From positions 1-8,166 of the forward strand of contig DAOWJS010000048.1 in NCBI GenBank assembly GCA_030640255.1: a stretch of 8,166 nt of DNA. The letters run 5' to 3'. Numbering within the stretch: position 1 is the first letter of the stretch; each line of letters starts with the position of its first letter. Under the pieces are notes generated by a model that saw only the letters and a list, made by a program, of their open reading frames with translations, made no database searches and was not told where the DNA came from. The position numbers and the translations under genes are program-made. Of the stretch, positions 1-5,304 are shown piece by piece. The stretch comes from Dehalococcoidales bacterium (GTDB taxonomy: Bacteria > Chloroflexota > Dehalococcoidia > Dehalococcoidales > GCA-2688105).

Positions 1-1
1 G

Positions 2-208
2 GAGTGCATACCCTGTGGGGAGGAATACGGGTGCCACCCCTGTGAATTATTTTGTCCCGGCGAAGTATATAAATTTGAAGACCACAAGGTGATGTTAAGC
101 CCGTCAAACTGTCTGCATTGTCAGACGTGTCGGGTAAAGTGCCCCCTCCAGAATATCAAGTGGGAGGTTCCTGAAGGAGGAGACGGTCCAAAATACAAAG
201 TGATGTAG
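2..208 (+). CDS. C-terminal fragment of an ETF:quinone oxidoreductase / FixX-like iron-sulfur protein (5' end outside window)
   Basis: Sixty-eight codons are readable before the TAG at 206-208; the start lies upstream of the window. The tail reads NCLHCQTCRVKCP, then QNIKW, then PEGGDGPKYKVM. This closely matches the iron-sulfur C-terminus of ETF:ubiquinone oxidoreductase, which ends in NxNW-PEGGGGPxYxxM and carries one [4Fe-4S] cluster that passes electrons from electron transfer flavoprotein to quinone. The expected ligands are visible as the Cys of FCPGEVY (fragment residue 18) and Cys37, 40 and 43. Extra cysteines are also present: Cys2, 5, 11, 14 and 47, the last in a KCP motif. These would suit a second cluster as in two-cluster ferredoxins. 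Whether the full protein is a long FAD-containing oxidoreductase or a short stand-alone FixX-like ferredoxin cannot be told from this fragment. The family call is firm; the exact role is less so. Confidence 0.8.
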   Translation, partial: ECIPCGEEYGCHPCELFCPGEVYKFEDHKVMLSPSNCLHCQTCRVKCPLQNIKWEVPEGGDGPKYKVM

Positions 209-234
209 TTTTTAGTTGGTCTTTTGAGCAGAGA

Positions 235-289
235 GAGGCAGTCAGGATGTTCAATAATTGGGCGTGAATCCTGGCTGCCTCAAAATTTT
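235..289 (+). terminator. Hairpin terminator after the iron-sulfur gene
   Basis: A 14-bp stem pairs 235-248 with 268-281, with one G-T wobble (242/274). The loop is 19 nt, and the 3' arm is followed by AAAATTTTC, so the T-run at 286-289 is short and slightly displaced. The hairpin starts 27 nt after the TAG of the upstream gene and precedes a new promoter, which fits transcription termination of that gene. The T-run also forms the first half of an 8-bp direct repeat described separately. Confidence 0.65.
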
Positions 290-293
290 CTAA
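286..293. repeat. Left copy of 8-bp direct repeat TTTTCTAA
   Basis: Exact match to 986-993. It overlaps the T-run of the preceding terminator hairpin, so it would represent the pre-insertion target site if the block between the copies is an inserted element. Confidence 0.4.
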
Positions 294-299
294 CGTAAT

Positions 300-309
300 T
301 ATCCCTTGA
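300..309 (+). repeat. Left copy of 10-bp inverted repeat
   Basis: TATCCCTTGA here is the exact reverse complement of 965-974. Its last four bases are the first four of the -35 element of the NYN gene promoter, so this repeat end doubles as promoter sequence. Confidence 0.45.
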
Positions 310-333
310 CGTCCCTTACTTTAGTGCTATAAT
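306..333 (+). promoter_or_regulatory. Sigma70-type extended -10 promoter of the NYN gene
   Basis: The -35 box TTGACG (306-311) is separated by 16 nt from a perfect TATAAT (328-333), which is preceded by TGC (325-327), the extended -10 motif. The expected transcription start is near position 340. The ATG at 347 is only about 7 nt further on, leaving no room for a Shine-Dalgarno site, so the transcript is probably leaderless or nearly so. Confidence 0.8.
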
Positions 334-346
334 CAGCAGAGATTGA

Positions 347-835
347 ATGAAAAAACCGTTACTTAATGCCGCTTTTATTGATGGAAATAACGTGCATCGT
401 TCTGCATTAGATATAGGATGGAAATTGGATACGAAGAAGTTTAGGCGGTATCTAGAAGAAATGTATGGCGTTAGTAAAGCGTATTATTGCATAGGTTTTA
501 TTGACTCTAACCAAGGGTTATACGATAGGCTTAAATCTGAGGGTTACGAAATGGTATATAAACAGACCCAAACCGTTAACGGTATGCTGAAGGGAAACAT
601 TGATGCCGAATTGGTTCTTAAATCTATGACCCAGTATAGAGTTTATAGAGAAGCAATAGTAGTAACAAGCGATGGGGATTTTGCTTGCCTGGTTGAATAT
701 TTGATACAGAAGAATAAATTGCGTACAGTCATAGCATCAAAGAAAGACAAATGTTCACATCTCCTAGAACAAGCGTCTGGAACCTATATCTGTTATCTTG
801 ATGACCTCAGAAACAAGTTGGAATACCGTAAATAG
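347..835 (+). CDS. NYN-domain (PIN-like, DUF88/LabA-type) putative ribonuclease
   Basis: This 162-residue protein is essentially a single NYN domain. Family acidic motifs are visible in order: FIDGNN (residues 10-15, Asp12), GNIDAELVL (83-91, Asp86) and TSDGDF (107-112, Asp109 and Asp111). In PIN-like folds these cluster to bind a metal and cut RNA. No signal peptide, membrane segment or extra RNA-binding domain is seen, so it is probably a soluble cytoplasmic enzyme; its substrate is unknown. The ATG at 347 is the first possible start because an in-frame TGA lies directly before it (344-346), and FIDGNN begins nine residues in. The gene stands alone between two hairpins, has its own promoter, points toward tyrA and is visibly AT-richer than the aro genes, which suggests recent acquisition. 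The family call is confident; RNA cleavage is inferred from the family, and the biological role is unknown. Confidence 0.85.
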   Translation: MKKPLLNAAFIDGNNVHRSALDIGWKLDTKKFRRYLEEMYGVSKAYYCIGFIDSNQGLYDRLKSEGYEMVYKQTQTVNGMLKGNIDAELVLKSMTQYRVYREAIVVTSDGDFACLVEYLIQKNKLRTVIASKKDKCSHLLEQASGTYICYLDDLRNKLEYRK

Positions 836-837
836 TG

Positions 838-875
838 AAAAGGAACCTCGTAAGGACAGAACCTTACGCCGTTCC
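838..875 (-). terminator. Intrinsic terminator on the minus strand, between tyrA and the NYN gene
   Basis: The outer stem pairs 842-846 with 871-875 (5 bp) and the inner stem pairs 849-855 with 862-868 (7 bp, CGTAAGG/CCTTACG). A 2x2 internal loop separates them, and the apical loop is 6 nt. Read on the minus strand, the 3' arm is followed at once by TTTT (841-838), a usable release tract. On the plus strand the 3' arm is followed by CCTTCG with no T-run, so the hairpin is better suited to stopping minus-strand transcripts, such as the aro operon or a short RNA from the promoter at 896-924. It may still protect the 3' end of the NYN mRNA. Confidence 0.65.
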
Positions 876-889
876 CCTTCGTCGTATCT
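838..889 (-). ncRNA. Candidate short transcript (about 50 nt) from promoter to terminator
   Basis: The minus-strand promoter at 924-896 predicts a start near position 889. The next thing downstream is the terminator ending at 838. The product would be about 50 nt, mostly one hairpin plus a 13-14 nt 5' tail, and it would be complementary to the 3' untranslated region of the NYN gene. There is no ATG in it. This is inferred from signal positions only; the alternative is that the hairpin simply ends the aro operon and the promoter drives nothing stable. Confidence 0.3.
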
Positions 890-892
890 TGC

Positions 893-917
893 TATAATAT
901 AGCACAACTATATTATA
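893..917. promoter_or_regulatory. Perfect 10-bp palindrome, possible operator
   Basis: TATAATATAG (893-902) and CTATATTATA (908-917) are exact inverted repeats around CACAA. It lies within the minus-strand promoter, covering the spacer and -10 box. A dimeric repressor site is the natural reading, but the bases are nearly all A/T, so an incidental AT-rich inverted repeat is possible. Confidence 0.45.
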
Positions 918-924
918 ATGTCAA
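896..924 (-). promoter_or_regulatory. Near-consensus minus-strand promoter in the convergent intergenic region
   Basis: On the minus strand a perfect TTGACA (924-919) is followed by a 17-nt spacer and TATATT (901-896), a 5/6 match to the -10 box. TGC precedes the -10 box as in extended -10 promoters. It points away from tyrA toward the 3' end of the NYN gene, where there is no minus-strand coding sequence. The perfect palindrome 893-917 covers its -10 box and most of its spacer, so a repressor bound there would block it. Confidence 0.6.
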
Positions 925-938
925 TGGTATAATGTTAT

Positions 939-954
939 CTATATTAAAATATAG
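939..954. repeat. Second AT-rich palindrome sharing the same heptamer
   Basis: CTATATT (939-945) and AATATAG (948-954) are exact inverted repeats separated by AA. The heptamer AATATAG and its complement also occur at 896-902 and 908-914, giving four copies within 59 bp, paired facing outward in one palindrome and inward in the other. It lies 15 bp upstream of the -35 box of the minus-strand promoter, where a second operator could sit. Confidence 0.45.
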
Positions 955-964
955 CTACTTGCCT

Positions 965-974
965 TCAAGGGATA
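965..974 (-). repeat. Right copy of 10-bp inverted repeat
   Basis: TCAAGGGATA is the exact reverse complement of 300-309. It lies 11 bp inside the right copy of the 8-bp direct repeat. Confidence 0.45.
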
Positions 975-985
975 GTTGTCTTACC

Positions 986-993
986 TTTTCTAA
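986..993. repeat. Right copy of 8-bp direct repeat TTTTCTAA
   Basis: Exact copy of 286-293, ending 9 bp before the tyrA stop codon at 1003-1005. It marks the proposed right boundary of the inserted block. Confidence 0.4.
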
Positions 994-1002
994 AATAACT
1001 CC

Positions 1003-1872
1003 TTATAGTTCTTCTATGAGCTTGTACATATTTTGGTAAGCCCTCGGCAAATCAGGGTCATCTTTCTCAAGCCTGTTTCTCAGGGTATTCATTCTCCGGA
1101 TAAATTTCCGTTTATCTTTATTCTTTACTAAATCTGCCCAGGCTTCTAGTCTGCTTTGGAACAGCTGGTTAACCTTCACTCCACTTGGTAAATTCATTTG
1201 TAACGAGGCACAAAACTCCGGGTCTTCGGAGATAACACTTTCCACCAGGGTTAGCCATACCTTATAAGTGCTGCCGCTGATGGCTCTCATCAGTTTTAAT
1301 TTACCCAGGTTTAGCAAGGTATCGGCGGAAACTATAGCAATGAAATGAGAAAGGCCGAGAATAACGCTCATCATTTCGTCATGCTGGTGAGGGGTCATCA
1401 CAGTGACTCTAGCTCCTCTAGTTTCTAAATATTCCCTGACCTTTTGCGCCAGGGCTGTCTCATCCTTATTAGTAGGGGTCAGCACAAAGTTCTGATGGGT
1501 AATATCCCTGGCACCGGGCCCAAACATCGGATGCACGCCGAGCGTTATTCCCCGTTTAATATGCTTGTGCATTATTTCCACCGGGGACTCCTTGATAGAT
1601 GTAATGTCTATGATGGTTTGCTCAGGACGTATATAGGGGCAAATCTGCTTTATAACCTCTTCAAAGCTCTCTACGGGCACGGAGAGCAAAATTACGTCAG
1701 CTCTCTTAACTGCTTCCATATTAGTAGCCACCTCGACACCCAGTTGCTGCTTGGCTTCCAGGAGTTTCCCCCGGTTCCTGCCGGTTATTATCACCTCCTT
1801 GCCATCTTTCACCAAAAAGTTGGCAAACCACCGCCCCATCTTCCCTGAGCCACCAATTATGGCTATTTTCAC
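1003..1872 (-). CDS. tyrA: Prephenate dehydrogenase (tyrosine branch)
   Basis: This cytoplasmic enzyme oxidatively decarboxylates prephenate to 4-hydroxyphenylpyruvate, the precursor of tyrosine. The 289 residues open with a Rossmann fold, IIGGSGKMG (5-13). The prephenate site follows: LSVPVESF (63-70), TSIKESP (91-97), HPMFGPGA (His114) and LGLSHF (His176). The second strand ends in TGRN (30-33), with Arg where NAD-specific enzymes usually carry an acidic residue, so NADP may be preferred (inference). No ACT regulatory domain is present; the C-terminal third is helical, as in short TyrA forms. The N-terminal style resembles, from memory, archaeal TyrA proteins. The start is GTG at 1872, chosen because GGAG (1880-1883) lies 7 nt upstream and the Rossmann strand begins at once. 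It is the last gene of the aro operon, 21 nt after pheA, with the likely operon terminator at 838-875. Confidence 0.9.
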   Translation of the reverse strand: MKIAIIGGSGKMGRWFANFLVKDGKEVIITGRNRGKLLEAKQQLGVEVATNMEAVKRADVILLSVPVESFEEVIKQICPYIRPEQTIIDITSIKESPVEIMHKHIKRGITLGVHPMFGPGARDITHQNFVLTPTNKDETALAQKVREYLETRGARVTVMTPHQHDEMMSVILGLSHFIAIVSADTLLNLGKLKLMRAISGSTYKVWLTLVESVISEDPEFCASLQMNLPSGVKVNQLFQSRLEAWADLVKNKDKRKFIRRMNTLRNRLEKDDPDLPRAYQNMYKLIEEL

Positions 1873-1879
1873 CTCGTTA

Positions 1880-1883
1880 CTCC
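1880..1883 (-). promoter_or_regulatory. Ribosome binding site of tyrA that supports a GTG start
   Basis: GGAG on the minus strand lies 7 nt before GTG (1872-1870), in the 21-nt gap after the pheA stop. This is the only clear Shine-Dalgarno site in the gap and it fixes the tyrA start. Confidence 0.65.
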
Positions 1884-1893
1884 GTAGTTTTCT

Positions 1894-2961
1894 TCACTTT
1901 GCTTTGGGGTATGAACCCAGTACTTTGACAAAGAGCGAAATCCTCTCCACATTTTCTAAAGCCTCTCGAGGCACCTTATCCTCCCGGTGACCTTCAAAGT
2001 CCAGGTAAAAATTATATTCCCAGGGTTTTTGCCTGGTTGGTCTAGATTCTATCTTGGTTAAACTGATATTTCTGGTAGCAAATTCTTTAAGGAATTCATA
2101 CAGTGTTCCGGGCTTATGCTTTACCGAAAAAACTATAGAGGTTTTGTCGTTCCCTGATGGTGGTGAATCCTGTGGGGACAAAATAAAGAATCTGGTGAAA
2201 TTGTTGGGATTATCCTCTATTTCTTTAGCCATGACCTTCATCCCGTAGATTTCGGCAGCCCGGGCACTGGCGATGGCGCCACCATCGGTTATTTTCTCCT
2301 CCTTTATCATTTTCACGCTACCAGCGGTATCATAGGTGGGAATTAATTCGCAGTCTAAATGTCTTAAGAAAGCCTGACACTGACCCAGAGCCTGGGGATG
2401 GGAATAAACCCTTTTTATCAAGTCCAGCCGCGCCTCTTGGCTGGCTATCAGGCAATGGCTGACTCTCAGTTCTATCTCCCCGCACACCTTGAGGCTTGAG
2501 TCTAGAAAAAGGTCGTATGTCCGGCTTATGCTTCCCTCAAGTGAATTCTCAATGGGAACGACGCCAAACTGCGCCTCATCCCGTTCCACCGCTTTGAAGA
2601 CATCGTCTAATCTTTGGCAAGCTTTGACTTGAATTGAGGGTCCGAAAAAGCGGAGGGCTGCCTCTTCACTATATGCCCCGATTTCACCTTGAAAAGCAAC
2701 CGCTATCCCCTGTCTCCTTTTGGAGACGGTAACTATTTGCTTATAAATGTTCTCTATATCTTGCTGGTTTAGGCTTTTCTCTCGGGCGATGCGCCTGACA
2801 TTCTCCAGGACTTTCCTCTCTCTTTCTCTGTCCTCAAGTTGTGTCCCTTGCCTCTTTTTCTCCTTGCCTATTTCCTGGGCGATGCTTATCCTTTCCGCGA
2901 TAAGCTGAACTATCCTGGTATCAGCTTCATCTATTTCCCTTCTTAAATCTTCTAAGCTCAT
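1894..2961 (-). CDS. pheA: Bifunctional chorismate mutase-prephenate dehydratase (P-protein)
   Basis: This 355-residue protein converts chorismate to prephenate and then to phenylpyruvate, committing flux to phenylalanine. Residues 1-85 are an AroQ-type chorismate mutase: LEDLRREIDEADTRIVQLI followed by AQEIGKEK, all helical. Residues 87-265 are the dehydratase: AFQGEIGAYSE (89-99), VVPIENSLEGSI (134-145), SHPQALGQC (187-195), YDTAGSVK (210-217) and NFTRFFIL (254-261) with the catalytic Thr256. Residues 274-350 are an ACT domain, which in this family binds Phe for feedback inhibition. Its ESRPT motif (305-309) is intact, while the usual PGAL reads PGTL (284-287). The ATG at 2961 has GAGGG 7 nt upstream. 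It overlaps the aroC stop by 4 bp (ATGA), so the two are probably translationally coupled, and tyrA follows. The length is normal for the family, and no part is missing. Confidence 0.95.
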   Translation of the reverse strand: MSLEDLRREIDEADTRIVQLIAERISIAQEIGKEKKRQGTQLEDRERERKVLENVRRIAREKSLNQQDIENIYKQIVTVSKRRQGIAVAFQGEIGAYSEEAALRFFGPSIQVKACQRLDDVFKAVERDEAQFGVVPIENSLEGSISRTYDLFLDSSLKVCGEIELRVSHCLIASQEARLDLIKRVYSHPQALGQCQAFLRHLDCELIPTYDTAGSVKMIKEEKITDGGAIASARAAEIYGMKVMAKEIEDNPNNFTRFFILSPQDSPPSGNDKTSIVFSVKHKPGTLYEFLKEFATRNISLTKIESRPTRQKPWEYNFYLDFEGHREDKVPREALENVERISLFVKVLGSYPKAK

Positions 2962-4049
2962 TTTACTACCCTCGGTATTAGTCCCGCCCTCATGGCGAAG
3001 TCACAAAGGGTTACCGCTATCATAGCTTCTACCACCACCACCGCCCTGGGCACGATGCAGGCGTCATGTCTTCCCTTGATGGTCAGGCTGGTGCCTTCCA
3101 TACTTCTCATATTTACTGTCTCCTGGCTTTTGGCTATAGAAGAGGTTGGCTTAACCGCTACCCTGACCACGATGGGCATGCCATTACTTATTCCGCCCAG
3201 TATGCCGCCGGCATTATTGGTGGTGGTAACTATCTTGTTATCTCTGATAATGAACAGGTCGTTATTCTCTGAGCCCCTTTTCACTGCCGCTGAGAAACCT
3301 GAGCCAAACTCAACCCCCTTGACGGCGGGGATGGCAAAAAGGGCTTTGGCTAAGTCTCCGTCTAAGTTGTCAAAGACCGGTTCCCCCAAGCCGACCGGCA
3401 CATTGAGGGCTACGCCTTCTATGATGCCGCCAACACTATCACCCTCTTGTTTAGCCTTCTCAATTACTCTGACCATCTCTTCGGCAGCTTCCGGGTCAGC
3501 ACACCTGACCGGGTTTCTGTCCACCTTTTCCCTTATTTCTTCAAATGTCCTTGGTGTGGCGTTTATGCCGCCTATGGCAATGGTGTGAGCCAGAACCTCA
3601 ATGCCGACCAGGTTGAGTAGTTTCTTAGCCAGGGCTCCCGCCATTACCAAGGAAGCGGTGATTCTTCCCGAGAACCTGCCCCCACCCCGGAAATCGTTAA
3701 ACCCCCCGTATTTCATAAAGGCGGTATAATCAGCATGACCGGGTCGGGGCAGGAACCTCGCCTTTTCATATTCACTGGAATCAATATCCTTATTCCATAT
3801 CAACAGACAAACCGGGGCACCGGTAGTGGCGCCGTTAAAGATGCCGGACAGAACCTCTACTTTATCCTCCTCAGCCCTCTTGGTTACCATCACCCCTATT
3901 CCCGGTTTTCTTTTATCTAACTCTCTCTGAAGAGCCTCCTCAGTGATAGCTAGACCGGCGGGACATCCATCTATAATGATGCCTATACATCGCCCGTGGC
4001 TTTCGCCAAAGCTGGTTATGGTGAAAAGCTTACCCAAACTATTTCCCAT
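2958..4049 (-). CDS. aroC: Chorismate synthase
   Basis: This enzyme removes phosphate from 5-enolpyruvylshikimate-3-phosphate to give chorismate, the last step of the shikimate pathway. It needs reduced FMN but causes no net redox change. The 363-residue length is typical. Family signatures are all visible: FGESHG near the N-terminus with catalytic His18, IDGCPAG (26-32), RPGHADYTAFMKYGG (102-116) with catalytic His105, the flavin-site stretch DFRGGGRFSGRITA (119-132), and GRHDAC near the C-terminus. No flavin reductase domain is fused, so it is the monofunctional type and needs an external source of reduced FMN. The ATG at 4049 has a purine-rich GGAGGGGAGG just upstream and lies inside the end of aroA (11-bp overlap). 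Its own stop overlaps pheA by 4 bp. Confidence 0.97.
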   Translation of the reverse strand: MGNSLGKLFTITSFGESHGRCIGIIIDGCPAGLAITEEALQRELDKRKPGIGVMVTKRAEEDKVEVLSGIFNGATTGAPVCLLIWNKDIDSSEYEKARFLPRPGHADYTAFMKYGGFNDFRGGGRFSGRITASLVMAGALAKKLLNLVGIEVLAHTIAIGGINATPRTFEEIREKVDRNPVRCADPEAAEEMVRVIEKAKQEGDSVGGIIEGVALNVPVGLGEPVFDNLDGDLAKALFAIPAVKGVEFGSGFSAAVKRGSENNDLFIIRDNKIVTTTNNAGGILGGISNGMPIVVRVAVKPTSSIAKSQETVNMRSMEGTSLTIKGRHDACIVPRAVVVVEAMIAVTLCDFAMRAGLIPRVVK

Positions 4050-5304
4050 CTATCTTCACCTCCCCTCCTATACTTTTTAGCTCCTCCCAGAACTGGGGAT
4101 ATGTCTTGGCGACACATTCAGCGTCATTTATTATTGTTTCTCCAACTGCTGAGCCAAGTATGCTGAAGGCCATGGCTAGCCGGTGGTCGCCTCTGGAGTC
4201 TATGACTGAGCCTTTCGGTGCTGAGCCGATGATGGTTAATTTACTTCTTTCCTCTACAGCTTTTACCCCCATCTTTTCTAATCCTTCTCTTACCGCAGCC
4301 ACCCGGTTTGATTCCTTGAGCCGTGCCCGGTCTATTCCGGTGAACTCGCTTATGCCGTCGGCGGCAGCGGCCAGAACTGCCATGGTAGGCAAAAGGTCAA
4401 TGCAGTCGGATAGGTCAGCCCGTATCGCCTTTAGTCTCGACCTTCTCACTATGACCGAGTTTTTGGTTATCTCAACCGAAGCGCCCATATCCCTCAAGAA
4501 GTCTAACATCATCTTATCACCTTGCCGACTTTGTGGATTCAGGTTTTCTACCTCCACCTCGCCGGATAAAGCCCCCAGCGCCAGGAAGTATGAAGCCGAG
4601 GACCAGTCCCCTTCCACCTTGTATTGGGCTGGTTTATAGGTTTGCTTTGATACCTCAAATCGCCTGAGGTCTGTGGAGGATTCTACTTTTACCCCGAACC
4701 TTTCCAGGCAGTCTAGGGTCATCAGGACAAAGGGTTTTGATTCTAGGGGGGTGGTCAGTCTAATGGTGACACTCTCCTCAGCCAGGGGAGATATGAGCAA
4801 TAAGGCGGATACAAATTGAGAACTTACATTGCCGGGCAATTCGGCTATGCCACCCTTTAGTCTGCCTCCGTCAACAGTTACCGGGGCGACCTCACCATAA
4901 CTTGAGCAATTCACCCCCAGTTGTTTGAGGGCCTGGATTAATGGTTTGACCGGTCTCCGGGCAAGAGACAGTCCGGGGACTAACCGGCACCTCCCCGGGA
5001 TTAGGGAGCCGATAGCGGTCATAAATCTTAAGGTCGCCGCCGATTCACCACAATATAGGTCAGCATCTGGCTTATGGAAATTACCCCCGACCACTTTCCA
5101 TAAGTCCTCCTGCTGGTAGACACGAATTCCCACCTGGCTCAATACATTTATGGCGGCTTGGGTATCATCCGAGGTAAGGGGGCTTAATATTTCGCTTTCG
5201 CCCCTGGCTAGAGCGGCACACATGAGTCCTCTGATGGTATAGCTTTTGGAAGCAGGGGCTCTCACCTTCCCTTTTATTTCGCTTTTATCAATTAAAGCTT
5301 TCAT
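4039..5304 (-). CDS. aroA: EPSP synthase (3-phosphoshikimate 1-carboxyvinyltransferase)
   Basis: This enzyme transfers enolpyruvyl from PEP to shikimate-3-phosphate. The 421 residues form the usual two-domain fold. Visible landmarks are APASKS (16-21, Lys20), GESAATLR (86-93), LARRPVKPL (114-122), NVSSQF (159-164), DCIDLLP (300-306), RLKESNR (328-334), DSRGDHRLAMAF (369-380) and CVAKTYPQFW (397-406). The PEP-site loop is unusual: where the classic sequence is GNAGTAMRP, this protein has GESAATLRF. The residue aligned with E. coli Gly96 is therefore Ala89, the change known to reduce glyphosate binding and also present in CP4-type enzymes. The ATG at 5304 lies within the end of aroK (17-bp overlap), with only a weak GAAAGAGA ahead of it, so expression probably depends on coupling to aroK. 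The 3' end overlaps aroC by 11 bp. Confidence 0.96.
   Translation of the reverse strand: MKALIDKSEIKGKVRAPASKSYTIRGLMCAALARGESEILSPLTSDDTQAAINVLSQVGIRVYQQEDLWKVVGGNFHKPDADLYCGESAATLRFMTAIGSLIPGRCRLVPGLSLARRPVKPLIQALKQLGVNCSSYGEVAPVTVDGGRLKGGIAELPGNVSSQFVSALLLISPLAEESVTIRLTTPLESKPFVLMTLDCLERFGVKVESSTDLRRFEVSKQTYKPAQYKVEGDWSSASYFLALGALSGEVEVENLNPQSRQGDKMMLDFLRDMGASVEITKNSVIVRRSRLKAIRADLSDCIDLLPTMAVLAAAADGISEFTGIDRARLKESNRVAAVREGLEKMGVKAVEERSKLTIIGSAPKGSVIDSRGDHRLAMAFSILGSAVGETIINDAECVAKTYPQFWEELKSIGGEVKIDGK

Larger units (their letters stand above)
286..993. mobile_element. Possible small inserted element carrying the NYN gene (hypothesis)
   Basis: The octamer TTTTCTAA occurs as an exact direct repeat at 286-293 and 986-993. 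Just inside it, TATCCCTTGA (300-309) recurs inverted as TCAAGGGATA (965-974). The ends can be aligned further: CGTAAT precedes the left copy, while GGTAAGACAAC precedes the right copy read on the minus strand, so they match as (C/G)GTAA with a 5-nt indel. The bounded segment is about 692 bp, AT-richer by eye than the flanks, and contains one gene, two promoters and several palindromes but no transposase. This is the pattern of a non-autonomous element with an 8-bp target duplication. The repeats are short, so chance remains possible. Confidence 0.35.

Noticed and set aside
889..933. Plus-strand TATAAT copies at 893, 914 and 928 as promoters toward tyrA
   Set aside because: None has a plausible -35 box at the right distance, and no plus-strand gene follows; they are by-products of the AT-rich palindromes.
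286..993. CRISPR array or tRNA attachment site in the repeat-rich block
   Set aside because: The repeats are not evenly spaced, there are no spacers, and no tRNA gene or integrase is present.
990..1012. Small stem AACT/AGTT just after the tyrA stop as an operon terminator
   Set aside because: Only four base pairs with an AT-rich stem; the hairpin at 842-875 followed by TTTT on the minus strand is far better.
1444..1848. 134-residue open frame on the plus strand opposite tyrA
   Set aside because: It lies wholly within the strongly supported tyrA gene and shows no family features.
2992..3588. 198-residue open frame on the plus strand opposite aroC
   Set aside because: It is an antisense shadow of a well-conserved gene, has low-complexity content rich in Ser, Thr, Leu and Pro, no recognisable motif and no promoter or ribosome site.
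4106..4639. 177-residue open frame on the plus strand opposite aroA
   Set aside because: Same reasoning: composition mirrors the antisense of aroA and no domain is recognisable.
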